48,328 bases of DNA, from positions 1-48,328 of the forward strand of contig JAUWFX010000001.1 in the NCBI GenBank assembly GCA_030606765.1. Reading direction: 5' to 3'. The translations under genes and the position numbers were made by a program. Below are positions 27,228 to 33,861 of this stretch, piece after piece; the first letter of the stretch is position 1, and every line of letters begins with the position of its first letter. The notes beneath the pieces are model-generated. The model had not been told where the DNA came from and did not search any database. It saw only the letters and a list, made by a program, of their open reading frames with translations. This DNA comes from Dehalococcoidia bacterium. GTDB taxonomy: Bacteria; Chloroflexota; Dehalococcoidia; GIF9; AB-539-J10.

Positions 27228-28202
27228 TTATCGCCTAGTCTGACATAATGGGCATATACTAGCGTGTTGGCTTTCCGATGTAAAGGCGGCACTAGCGTTG
27301 AGGGCACGCTGTATCGTTTCAGGGGATCGGACAATATGGCTGCTTGCCCAAGTAATCAGGTTCATCATGTCATAGGCATTGCGGGGCGGCTCCTGGATAG
27401 CCTGAGCCCTAACAGCCTCAGCCTCTTTCCCTGTTATTCCGGCCTGGCGCAGTAGCTCCTCGAGCATACCAGCTCGCTGGTCGGCTGGTACCCGCTCCCG
27501 GATCATCTCGCGATATCGGTTCACAACGTCCCCCATCGCTTGGTAGGCCGCCCGGGCAGATTGCCTGAACCATTGCCAGATATCATCGCCTTCTCCGCCC
27601 CCACCGGTAAAACTGGCCAGCACTGTCTTGCTAGTCTGGCCATTGGTGCAGGCCAGCCGCAGCACATAGCTTTGCACTGAAGGCATTATGGTGTTGATGG
27701 GGCTGAATGACACCATGGCACCAGCCCTCACTAGGTCGCCCCGGCGGACCGCCTCTTGCTTGGTGCCGACTATTTCCAGCATGGTCGAGTAGTTGCCCAG
27801 GATACTGACCCTGTGGTAGTCGCAGTGAGGCACGGCCTGCTCAATGGTGGACAGCACCCTATCCACAGGCAGGTTTCTCACCCCGCGGTATTCGCCGAAG
27901 TTCTGCACTTGGCCATCATCAAGGAGCAGGTTGTATCTCTCCTTCCGGCTCAGAAGCTCGGTGACCACTCTGACGAACAGGTCAGGGTTGAGTTCCCGGC
28001 ATACCTTTTGCGGCAAGCCAACAAAGTTAGCCATTGCTTTGACCCCGTTCTCGCTCAGAGGGACAAGCCGGCCGCCGCTGCCGGGCCTTATGACCACTTG
28101 GCCGGGCTGAACTAGCACCCTCGTCCGGGGTGTGTGCTCCACCGATCTTGCCATGGTGTGGCTGATGGGTTCGAGTTTTTCTAATACTGCTGTTCTATCC
28201 AT
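27228..28202 (-). CDS. DUF932-like phage/plasmid protein
   Basis: A 324-residue cytoplasmic protein resembling the DUF932 family found in phages and plasmids (conserved-looking features are SVQSYVLRLACTNG near the middle and a helical C-terminal half). Family function is unknown; members sit in replication or early regions. The start ATG follows AGGAGG. A CPLC pair ends the protein. It is preceded by a 28-codon frame overlapping its first bases. The assignment rests on overall appearance, so I hold it at moderate confidence. Confidence 0.65.
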   Translation of the reverse strand: MDRTAVLEKLEPISHTMARSVEHTPRTRVLVQPGQVVIRPGSGGRLVPLSENGVKAMANFVGLPQKVCRELNPDLFVRVVTELLSRKERYNLLLDDGQVQNFGEYRGVRNLPVDRVLSTIEQAVPHCDYHRVSILGNYSTMLEIVGTKQEAVRRGDLVRAGAMVSFSPINTIMPSVQSYVLRLACTNGQTSKTVLASFTGGGGEGDDIWQWFRQSARAAYQAMGDVVNRYREMIRERVPADQRAGMLEELLRQAGITGKEAEAVRAQAIQEPPRNAYDMMNLITWASSHIVRSPETIQRALNASAAFTSESQHASICPLCQTRR

Positions 28203-28267
28203 AAATCTTGGTCCTCCTGTACTTTTTGATACTTTTTTGGTACTTTTAATACTTCACTGGGATTCAT
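28181..28267 (-). CDS. Possible 28-residue upstream ORF overlapping the DUF932-like gene
   Basis: The frame (MNPSEVLKVPKKYQKVQ...) starts at an ATG directly after AAAGGAGGTG, a near-perfect ribosome site, and ends about 20 bases inside the DUF932-like gene. Three AAAAGTA words recur within it. It may be a coupling or leader peptide. No homology is known to me. Confidence 0.4.
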   Translation of the reverse strand: MNPSEVLKVPKKYQKVQEDQDLWIEQQY

Positions 28268-28285
28268 CACCTCCTTTCTATAAAG

Positions 28286-29053
28286 CTATTCGACTGGCGG
28301 ATAGTTTTTGTGACATGCCTGTATTTCTTTGAATATCCGGGATAGCCGATCCGTCCACCACTTCGGCAACTTATTATTGCACTGGAGGAAAGCAAATTTT
28401 TCCATATCCAGCACTAGGCAAGCCTGCTTCTGTGCTACTTTGCCTCTTATACCATTGAAGAAGTCATAGGCTTTGCTAGTGAAGTCGGCCATTTCGTCCC
28501 GTTCCCAAAGCTGGTGGGCGTAGGTAGGGCGCTTCCAGATGATGCGATGGACAGCGGTACAGACATTAAGGTCCAATTTTCTTGAGTAGTGGCTTATGAA
28601 CAATATGACTTGTTCTCTTTGCCCTGCAATGGCTAGGAGATCATCCAGCTCCACAGCATCACCACTTTGACTTCTCCTGGCATGTGCCGATTGTGCAGCT
28701 TCATCATAAATTACTACCACTCGATCCTTCCATTGCTTTCTACTTGTAGTTACCTTCATCCATGATGGTACAATGCGCTGCACAGACCTTCTCAATTTCT
28801 CATCCATCGGTGGCATGTGGAGTATCGCTGGCAAATTACGCTTACTGTGCATCTGACTGGCAATCTCATGGGCCAATCCTGTCTTGCCAGTCCTGATATC
28901 CCCCATGATCATCACCACTCCCGGATAAGGTATTAAGGAGTAGAGACTGGCCTTCCGCGGAGGGGATAAGATTACCTTGGCATATTCATCGGCCTTTTGC
29001 TGCCGATACTTTTTGAGTTTGTTCGCTTGACTCTCTTTTCTTGCCAAATTCAC
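28286..29053 (-). CDS. P-loop ATPase, plasmid/phage type
   Basis: A protein of about 255 residues with Walker A GDIRTGKT at residues 51-58 and Walker B VVVIYDEA with D117-E118. An arginine- and serine-rich sensor region and LFISHYSRKLDLNV follow, giving it the outline of Zot/FtsK-HerA-like ATPases of filamentous phages and mobile elements. A DNA pumping or packaging role is inferred only. The start is uncertain: the GTG at 29053 overlaps the AAGGGGGTG ribosome site itself, so translation may begin at the TTG at 29047 two codons later. The gene belongs to the minus-strand element. Confidence 0.65.
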   Translation of the reverse strand: MNLARKESQANKLKKYRQQKADEYAKVILSPPRKASLYSLIPYPGVVMIMGDIRTGKTGLAHEIASQMHSKRNLPAILHMPPMDEKLRRSVQRIVPSWMKVTTSRKQWKDRVVVIYDEAAQSAHARRSQSGDAVELDDLLAIAGQREQVILFISHYSRKLDLNVCTAVHRIIWKRPTYAHQLWERDEMADFTSKAYDFFNGIRGKVAQKQACLVLDMEKFAFLQCNNKLPKWWTDRLSRIFKEIQACHKNYPPVE

Positions 29054-29061
29054 CCCCTTAT

Positions 29062-29313
29062 TTAGTAGACATTTATTTCCCCATCATAATCACCATGACG
29101 ACCCGTAACGGCTTTTGCAATCCGGAGAACCTCGAGTCTCTTATCTTGGTATGATTGCCCGGGTTTGGCATCGCAGTAAATCTTCAACCACCCCCAGGCT
29201 GTACCGGTACCATGCCCAACTTTGACATTGGTAAATCCTGCCTTTAGTAGGGCATCCTTAACAGCCTTAGTTTCCTCTCTATGCGTTTTGTGTTTTCTCC
29301 AAGTCATACTCAT
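29062..29313 (-). CDS. Small hypothetical protein of the minus-strand element
   Basis: An 83-residue protein with AGGGG a few bases before its ATG. The sequence (KAVKDALLKAGFTNVKVGHGTG...) suggests a small alpha/beta fold with a helix-strand start, but I do not recognise the family. It lies nine bases upstream of the ATPase gene and downstream of the dnaN-like gene, on the same strand. It has a repeated leader sequence (29318-29366). Confidence 0.6.
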   Translation of the reverse strand: MSMTWRKHKTHREETKAVKDALLKAGFTNVKVGHGTGTAWGWLKIYCDAKPGQSYQDKRLEVLRIAKAVTGRHGDYDGEINVY

Positions 29314-29317
29314 ATTA

Positions 29318-29366
29318 CCCCTCTATTAAAGCTATTCGATTGATGGGCAATTTTTGTGACATATAG
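29318..29366 (-). repeat. Repeated leader segment (second copy at 28271-28322)
   Basis: On the minus strand both copies read TGTCACAAAAA, then a variable stretch, then TCGAATAGCTTTA, and end in the ribosome site of the next small frame. In the copy at 28271-28322 the segment also encodes the last residues of the ATPase, while here it is non-coding. The same sequence with and without coding use suggests a regulatory duplication. Confidence 0.6.
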
Positions 29367-29371
29367 TTTCA

Positions 29372-29430
29372 ACTTAACTGCCCCGGGAAGGGCCGGCGTA
29401 TTGTCCGACCCTCGGCCTGGATAGTTAAGT
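29372..29430 (-). other. Stem-within-stem element downstream of dnaN
   Basis: ACTTAACT and AGTTAAGT form an outer 8-bp stem around an inner hairpin AGGGTCGG/CCGGCCCT (minus-strand reading, one G-U pair). It begins at the dnaN stop codon. No T-run follows. The layout matches the elements at 30529-30589 and 30990-31049. Confidence 0.55.
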
Positions 29431-30500
29431 CACCATTGCACGCTCATTGGCATAAGCACGTGGATGGTGCCGTTTTGTTTGACGACTCCTGGAGATTGGG
29501 CTTCTCTTGTCCGCAGTGTGATTGCTCCGCTTGTGTGTGCCAGCAAGTCCTTCAGATAATTGGTGTCAAAGGCGATCTTGACCTTGCCTTTGGCCGGCAC
29601 TTTGACCTCAGTTTCACCCTTCTCCTCATTCTTTGTTGAGACGATTAAATTGCCCCCTCGAGTCCGAAAGCGGACTATATCGTTGTCGGGCAGGGTGATT
29701 GAGACCACGTCCAGGGCATTCTTCAATGCCCCCTTGTCCACAGTGAGCAGCGAGCCGCCTTTGGGAATGACCTGCTTGTAGCTCGGGTACGTTCCCTTAG
29801 TTACCATGACAGTCAGCACTAGCCCCTCACCGACAAAGCTGATGTGTGGATACCCGGTAGATTTTCCATTCTTTTGCCTGTGGATGGACACCTTCCCGGG
29901 CATTAGCTTCTCGACGAGCTGCACCGCCATGGCGGGCACTATCGTCTGCTCAAACTGCCCCTTTGCCTTGACCTTTGTTTCCGCCAGCCTAAAGCCATCG
30001 GCAGCAGCCAGCACCACTGTACCATTGTCAGGACTAAAGCAGACGCCTTTGAGGACTGGCCTTATATCTTCCTTGGCCATAGCATAGCTGATTTGCTTTA
30101 GCGCACCAGCTAGGCCAATTACCTCAATTGCCTTGCCCCTAACCCCTGGCACCTCTGGGAACTCCTGTGCCTCAAAGCCTTCAAGAGTGGTGGTGGCTCC
30201 AGCCTCTACCTTCAGGAATTTTTTGTTCACCAAAGACAGAGTGACTGTCTCCACTTTAACCGCCTTGAGGAAGGCTTCCAGAGGCTTGGGCAAAACTGCG
30301 ACTGCCCCCTGCTTAGTTACGGATGCCTTGCAGCTTGCTGTCAGTGCGACTTCTAGGTTAGTGCCGGTGAGAGTTAGTTGTCCACCGCCAGCACGAATGA
30401 GGACAGCACCGCATACTGGTACAGTATGCTTCGGTGCAACTGCGGACTTGACCTTGCCCAAGGTCTCCAAGAGTGCCCCACGCTGTGTCGTCGCTCGCAT
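29430..30500 (-). CDS. dnaN: DNA polymerase III sliding clamp (beta subunit) homologue on a mobile element
   Basis: The beta clamp is a ring-shaped dimer that tethers DNA polymerase to its template. This 356-residue protein has the three-domain clamp outline (RGALLETLGKVKSAV start, then KEDIRPVLKGVCF, and the end PGVVKQNGTIHVLMPM). The C-terminal MPM stretch that helps form the peptide-binding pocket is present. The ATG at 30500 is chosen because AAGGGGGTG precedes it; the open frame runs 28 codons further upstream through a stem-loop. The protein is divergent and lies among plasmid- or virus-like genes, not beside dnaA or recF, so it is probably an element-encoded clamp, not the chromosomal one. 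Confidence 0.85.
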   Translation of the reverse strand: MRATTQRGALLETLGKVKSAVAPKHTVPVCGAVLIRAGGGQLTLTGTNLEVALTASCKASVTKQGAVAVLPKPLEAFLKAVKVETVTLSLVNKKFLKVEAGATTTLEGFEAQEFPEVPGVRGKAIEVIGLAGALKQISYAMAKEDIRPVLKGVCFSPDNGTVVLAAADGFRLAETKVKAKGQFEQTIVPAMAVQLVEKLMPGKVSIHRQKNGKSTGYPHISFVGEGLVLTVMVTKGTYPSYKQVIPKGGSLLTVDKGALKNALDVVSITLPDNDIVRFRTRGGNLIVSTKNEEKGETEVKVPAKGKVKIAFDTNYLKDLLAHTSGAITLRTREAQSPGVVKQNGTIHVLMPMSVQW

Positions 30501-30528
30501 AGAGCACCCCCTTATTAAATTATTTGAG

Positions 30529-30589
30529 GCTGAACGCCCCACGTCTGAAGGCAAAGTTACCCTTGCCCCCAGGTAGTCGGGCATTTAGC
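30529..30589 (-). repeat. Stem-within-stem junction element, copy 1
   Basis: In the minus-strand transcript, CUGGGGGCAA pairs with UUGCCUUCAG as the inner hairpin, and GCUAAAUGCCC pairs imperfectly with GGGCGUUCAGC as an outer helix. It fills the space between the stop of the 54-residue gene and the ribosome site of dnaN. Copy 2 at 30990-31049 keeps the inner hairpin sequence but has a different, still paired, outer helix. Confidence 0.65.
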
Positions 30590-30753
30590 TATACTCGCTT
30601 CAAAGCTATTAGTCCCAAGTTACTAGCAGCTTTGAGGATAGATCCACAAATTTCGCCATTGGTAATTCCCCTCGGCGTCTCTTCAATGGCGGTTTCGAGA
30701 CGCTTTACCAGCTGTCTTTTAGCTTCCTCTCGCTGTTTCTCAGTTAGCTTCAC
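30589..30753 (-). CDS. Small hypothetical protein (54 residues)
   Basis: The frame runs from a GTG at 30753 to a TAG at 30589. AAGGGGGTG lies four bases before the start, as for its neighbours. The protein is charged and helical at its N-terminus (KLTEKQREEAKRQLVKRLE) and ends LGLIALKRV. No family is recognised. It sits between the Cys-rich 70-residue protein and dnaN with only three bases to the upstream gene, so it is part of the same transcript. Confidence 0.6.
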   Translation of the reverse strand: MKLTEKQREEAKRQLVKRLETAIEETPRGITNGEICGSILKAASNLGLIALKRV

Positions 30754-30756
30754 GGT

Positions 30757-30969
30757 TCACCCCCTTATTCTTGCTAATTTGCGATTGGCATAATAGCCAG
30801 CTTCAGCCATAGCCACTCTGTCCATTACCTTTGAATATGGCTTGTGCCGATTTCCCTGTACAAGCTCATAGCACCCACACTCATAGCCAACCCAAATACC
30901 AGCACCGTATGTGCAGACTCTTGTTCTACTCGGGATATTTTTGCCACATAATTCGCATGACACAGCCAT
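30757..30969 (-). CDS. Small cysteine-rich protein (70 residues)
   Basis: The ATG at 30969 directly follows AAGGGGGTG, and the longer open frame upstream is rejected because it crosses a stem-loop element. The N-terminal half holds CELCGK and a later CGC, enough for a zinc site. The C-terminal half is basic and helical (KVMDRVAMAEAGYYANRKLARI). No known family. It is one of at least three small Cys-pair proteins in this block, which may be DNA-binding accessory factors. Confidence 0.65.
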   Translation of the reverse strand: MAVSCELCGKNIPSRTRVCTYGAGIWVGYECGCYELVQGNRHKPYSKVMDRVAMAEAGYYANRKLARIRG

Positions 30970-30989
30970 CACCCCCTTTTTATTCAGGA

Positions 30990-31049
30990 CTAATCGACCT
31001 GCGGCTGGAGGCAAAGTTATCCCTTGCCCCCAGGGAGCTGGGCGATTAG
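30990..31049 (-). repeat. Stem-within-stem junction element, copy 2
   Basis: The inner hairpin CUGGGGGCAA/UUGCCUCCAG is nearly identical to copy 1 (30529-30589). The outer helix CUAAUCG/CGAUUAG is different in sequence from copy 1 but pairs perfectly over seven bases. Conserved pairing with changed bases supports a structured RNA. It overlaps the stop codon of the 57-residue gene and precedes the ribosome site of the 70-residue gene. Confidence 0.65.
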
Positions 31050-31219
31050 CTCTTGCCGTTCTTTGAGCCGCAGCGGACGGCGGTGACCTGTACCTGGTAC
31101 TTGTCGCCACCCTCGATAACCTTGCCCTGGCCCCGAAAGCCATCGGACCCAGTCTTGAAGTTTGTCGGCTTCAGCTCAATGGTGATGGCCGCCTTCTGTA
31201 GTATATTTTGGCCTTGCAT
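31046..31219 (-). CDS. Small hypothetical protein (57 residues)
   Basis: The frame runs from an ATG at 31219 to a TAA at 31046, with AAGGGGGTG five bases before the start. The sequence (AAITIELKPTNFKTGSDGFRGQGKV...YQVQVTAVRCGSK) alternates polar and hydrophobic residues like a small beta-barrel, possibly OB-like, but no family is recognised. Eighteen bases separate it from the zinc-ribbon gene upstream. Confidence 0.65.
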   Translation of the reverse strand: MQGQNILQKAAITIELKPTNFKTGSDGFRGQGKVIEGGDKYQVQVTAVRCGSKNGKS

Positions 31220-31236
31220 CGAAGCACCCCCTTATT

Positions 31237-31566
31237 TTATTTCGCAAAACTCAAGCATAGCCGCTTGAGCTTCTTGACTTGTTTTCTGGTGTAGCCTGGA
31301 CAATACGTGTCTAGGTTTACCAGTTTTGACTTTGGTAGCTTCTCGGGATCTCGCGTGATAAACTCGGGCTTGAGTTCGTCCTTGCCGTTCTTATGCAAAG
31401 CAATCGTCACCCCCCGATAGGTGACGAATTTGAACGGCTTTGCTGGCCGCTTGCGGCGTCGATCCGCCTCGAGCTGACCCTGGCAGTTACCGCAAAAGCC
31501 TTGCTCGGTAGAGGCAGGACGGAGGCCGCAAATATGGCACTTGCGAACCTTTACCTTTGTCGCCAT
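31237..31566 (-). CDS. Small zinc-ribbon protein (109 residues)
   Basis: AAGGGGGTG precedes the ATG. The N-terminus holds two CxxC pairs (CHICG near residue 10 and CGNCQ near 25), a classic zinc ribbon, followed by a basic stretch RRRKRPAKPFKF and a C-terminal basic helix (KQVKKLKRL). Nucleic-acid binding is likely. It is the first protein gene after the ORF-free RNA region at 31661-32335, whose terminator ends about 90 bases upstream. Confidence 0.7.
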   Translation of the reverse strand: MATKVKVRKCHICGLRPASTEQGFCGNCQGQLEADRRRKRPAKPFKFVTYRGVTIALHKNGKDELKPEFITRDPEKLPKSKLVNLDTYCPGYTRKQVKKLKRLCLSFAK

Positions 31567-31649
31567 ACTTCACCCCCTTATTCGATTATTGAGGCTTTTA
31601 ACCCCACCGCTGGCCGTCAACGATTGCTGGCAGCCAGAACGTGGAATCA

Positions 31650-31693
31650 AAAACAAGATACAGCTCCCCCGACCGCCTAAGTCGGGGGAGCTG
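31650..31693 (-). terminator. Strong intrinsic terminator of the ORF-free region
   Basis: CAGCTCCCCCGAC and GTCGGGGGAGCTG form a perfect 13-bp stem with a 7-base loop (31661-31693). On the minus strand it is followed by TATCTTGTTTTTG. It would end a transcript coming from the GC-rich region to its right. Confidence 0.8.
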
Positions 31694-32335
31694 AACCCGG
31701 CGTCATGCTCCTTGTAACAGTCCACCCGTCCGCCACGTCACGGCAGCTCCACCTGGGACTTTTGCAGGCGGAATACTCTCATGGGCGGTAAGGGCCTTCA
31801 GGACTTGCTACCGTCCTTGCCAGCGACTAATCACGCGCCCCGCTTGCCCCCCGTTGCCCCTACATAGGGACGTGGGAAGAACGCATGGCAAGCTAATGCC
31901 GGCCGCACCCTGTACTCTTGGGACTGGGGGGAGTCAACCCCACAGCCGTACCATGAGCTACAGCCACCGTGCCAGCAGTCCACCATTGACGGAGGCGCAC
32001 TATGGCAATTGCACCCCGATCCCTTAACGTCGGATAAGACGACGGCTGATTCGCACGCCGCACGCTAGACTGATTTAGGCCAGCCGGTCCCCGTAGCTTG
32101 CCTATCACTACGGCTAGGGCTAGGACTGGGCCTTATCCCGAGAGATGCGTTTGGAATGCCTTATGCCTGGCGTTCAGGCCGCACACATCCCGGTATGCCT
32201 CTATGTTAGGCTGTCGCGTCAAGTGTCCACGTCCCCCACCTCATGCTGAGGTCAGCCCCAGGTTTCCCGAGTGTGGGCATGGATTGGGATTACTAGGCCG
32301 TCCATAGAGGATTGGCCTTATACTATGGCTATTCC
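31661..32335 (-). ncRNA. Candidate large structured non-coding RNA
   Basis: This stretch of about 0.67 kb is GC-rich, lacks a credible gene on either strand and sits among tightly packed element genes. In the minus-strand reading there are many local hairpins: CCGTAG/CTACGG, ACCTC/GAGGT, GCCTG/CAGGC, CGTC/GACG, GGGG/CCCC around TTGACT, and GGAC/GTCC. It ends in a perfect 13-bp terminator. A possible promoter is TTGTGG, 16 bases, TAGTAT, just upstream near 32316-32343. Size, placement in a phage- or plasmid-like setting and ornate folding recall the large RNA classes ROOL and GOLLD, but I cannot assign it to either. I found no RNase P, tmRNA or intron signatures. The exact 5' end is uncertain. 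Confidence 0.6.
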
Positions 32336-32343
32336 GATAAGCC
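32327..32343. promoter_or_regulatory. Near-palindromic site A upstream of the RNA region
   Basis: GGCTATTCCGATAAGCC is an imperfect dyad related to site B (32408-32425, GCAATTCCGATAATTGGC) and site C (33127-33145, GCCAATTATCCGAATTGCC). Sites A and B are each followed by CAATATTTGTTACA on the plus strand, forming a 28-base direct repeat (32331-32358, 32411-32438). Site C is in the opposite orientation upstream of the sigma-like gene. They could bind a common regulator or act as iterons. Confidence 0.5.
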
Positions 32344-32358
32344 ACAATATTTGTTACA

Positions 32359-32396
32359 ATAGCAAAGGCGGCCGAATAATCGGCCGCCTTTGCTAT
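32359..32396. other. Perfect 17-bp hairpin between sites A and B
   Basis: ATAGCAAAGGCGGCCGA pairs completely with TCGGCCGCCTTTGCTAT around a 4-base loop. Neither side is followed by a T-run. It lies between the two direct repeats, downstream of the sigma-like gene and upstream of the RNA region. A replication origin hairpin or a terminator without a clear T-run are both possible. Confidence 0.7.
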
Positions 32397-32407
32397 CGTA
32401 CAGTTCA

Positions 32408-32425
32408 GCAATTCCGATAATTGGC
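32408..32425. promoter_or_regulatory. Near-palindromic site B
   Basis: GCAATTCCGATAATTGGC matches the reverse of site C (33127-33145) at almost every position and shares the centre ATTCCGATAA with site A. It lies 41 bases past the stop of the sigma-like gene. Confidence 0.5.
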
Positions 32426-32465
32426 AATATTTGTTACATTTTAGCTTTGATTTAGCTTTGCGAAT

Positions 32466-33098
32466 TTAGTTTATGAGTAGCTTGAATCCCTCAGTTTTCA
32501 CCCAGCGATTTAATCGCTGGCGCTCAGCACCGTTTAGAGTACCGCTAGACTTTGGCTTGCCAGCTTTGCGCTTGCGTGGCGCTCCGAGTGGTTTGCCCTG
32601 CAACCGCTTTGCTACTAGGTTTTGAATGTCCTTTGGTATTTGCTGCCATAGCGCTCTGGCGTCAAGTTTGTCAATTTGTCGGTTCTCGAATTCAACTTCA
32701 CCGACTAGTAATTCAGCTAGTTCAGTCTCCTCACCGTCGCTGTTCGTTACAGTCTCAGACAAGTAACCGCTGTAGAATTGACTGTGAAGCTTGTATTTGG
32801 CCCACCAATTTTGCCAATCCCGTCTAGCAATGGTATAGGCGAATGCAGGATTATCTGTGCCACTATCCAGTATCGCTGTTACCAATTCCTGGAATAAGTC
32901 CTGGCGCTCATTGCCAGGTACTTTGCGGCTAAATATATAAGCCGCCTCAACTGCCAGTTTGCCATTGGTATCTAGGCCCTCGAGAGCTTTGACCGTATTC
33001 TGTACCAATACGAGATATTGATTATCATCTTCAAAACTCGGCCCGCCAATGGCCGCCTTTGCTATGTTTTGATAATTGGCTTTTGTGATTATCGTCAT
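32466..33098 (-). CDS. Sigma-70-like factor of the mobile element (putative)
   Basis: A 210-residue protein with GGAGGT before its ATG. The middle has a region-2-like stretch: ERQDLFQELVTAIL, reminiscent of the DLxQE motif, then AYTIARRDWQNWWAKYK, which resembles the -10 binding helices. After an acidic linker comes LDARALWQQIPKDIQNLVAKRLQG, like the start of region 4, and a basic C-terminus ending in NGAERQRLNRW. The order fits an ECF-like sigma factor or a related phage transcription regulator, but the match is by eye and the HTH of region 4 is not canonical. It is flanked by related near-palindromic sites (32327-32425 and 33127-33145), which could be its targets. Confidence 0.5.
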   Translation of the reverse strand: MTIITKANYQNIAKAAIGGPSFEDDNQYLVLVQNTVKALEGLDTNGKLAVEAAYIFSRKVPGNERQDLFQELVTAILDSGTDNPAFAYTIARRDWQNWWAKYKLHSQFYSGYLSETVTNSDGEETELAELLVGEVEFENRQIDKLDARALWQQIPKDIQNLVAKRLQGKPLGAPRKRKAGKPKSSGTLNGAERQRLNRWVKTEGFKLLIN

Positions 33099-33126
33099 TA
33101 TGTAGTACCTCCGGTTTTGTTATTTA

Positions 33127-33145
33127 GCCAATTATCCGAATTGCC
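33127..33145. promoter_or_regulatory. Near-palindromic site C upstream of the sigma-like gene
   Basis: GCCAATTATCCGAATTGCC lies 29 bases before the start codon of the sigma-like gene, adjoining a TTGACA on the minus strand. It is related to sites A and B. Position suggests autoregulation. Confidence 0.45.
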
Positions 33146-33327
33146 AATGTCAATATTCAATTGTTAACGTACTGAAGATAAATGGTCTAATAATATTGTC
33201 CAACAAAAGGACATTTTGTGCATTAAAAGAATGAACCTATATTTTCATGAGTTTCTTTGAACTCGTGTTTTTCAACTAAGAGGCTGGATGGTCTTCGTAA
33301 ATTGCCAGCTAATAGGTCACAGCTAGC

Positions 33328-33861
33328 CTAGCTACCGCCGTAGAGGGCGGAGAGTGGGTTTGACCAGGCAGCATCGCCAGCCAGACGTCCTGCCAGCGTT
33401 AAGCGGAAATATCTTCGTGGCGGCCCTGCAGGGTAGTTATCCTGAAAAGCTGAGGACTCTTCCTTACCTGTGGCTTCTACCCAGCCTAGCCTCTGAAGAT
33501 TTGAAAAGTAGACAACAAATGAGTGATAGCGACAACTGTTGACCTTGTAGGGAGTATAGGACAGGTAGCTTTGCGTGAGCTTCTCTATCCTGTCAGGGGA
33601 GATAAGGCGCTTTTCACGTTTCGCCTGCCGTTCTTCCTGTTTGGTAGCTCTATCTACTGCAATCGCTTTAAGAAGAGCTCTCTTATAGTGATAGAAGATG
33701 TCTGCCTGAGGAGCGCCAATCTCTGGATCTATCTCAGGCGAGCCCTCTGGCCCATTCCCGAGTAGAAATTCCCTGATAAACCAGCCACAGCCAAAAGGTC
33801 TGAGGAAGCCACCTCTAGCTGGTCTCAAAGGCAACGAATCTAATGACTTTTCTCTTCCCAT
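33328..33861 (-). CDS. Hypothetical protein next to the integrase
   Basis: A 177-residue protein. The ATG at 33861 overlaps the integrase end by 22 bases; a TTG at 33876 is also possible. The C-terminal half (SFVVYFSNLQRLGWVEATGKEESS...RRYFRLTLAGR) has the outline of a winged-helix domain. The N-terminal part is basic and charged (KQEERQAKREKRL). No specific family is recognised. Overlap with the integrase suggests joint expression; an excisionase-like or regulatory role is only a guess. Confidence 0.6.
   Translation of the reverse strand: MGREKSLDSLPLRPARGGFLRPFGCGWFIREFLLGNGPEGSPEIDPEIGAPQADIFYHYKRALLKAIAVDRATKQEERQAKREKRLISPDRIEKLTQSYLSYTPYKVNSCRYHSFVVYFSNLQRLGWVEATGKEESSAFQDNYPAGPPRRYFRLTLAGRLAGDAAWSNPLSALYGGS

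Noticed and set aside
32098..32307. Small frames on both strands in the ORF-free region (31893-32108 minus, 32098-32307 plus)
   Set aside because: Low-complexity composition, no ribosome site and no resemblance to any family; a structured RNA explains the region better.
31661..32335. tRNA-like words (GTAGCTCATGGTAC and GGGGTTGACTCCCC) in the ORF-free region
   Set aside because: The D-arm-like and T-arm-like words do not combine into a cloverleaf: the anticodon and acceptor arms fail and the T-loop lacks TTCRA.
31661..32335. Group I or group II intron, RNase P RNA or tmRNA
   Set aside because: I found no domain V or P/Q/R/S elements, no GAGGAAAGTCC-type core and no tmRNA tag frame.
97..33219. 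Attachment-site pair: CAAACAAAAGGACAGATTGTG near 97-117 and CCAACAAAAGGACATTTTGTG near 33199-33219
   Set aside because: 18 of 21 bases match, but the words are A-rich and short, and they would bracket unrelated regions. Chance is not excluded.
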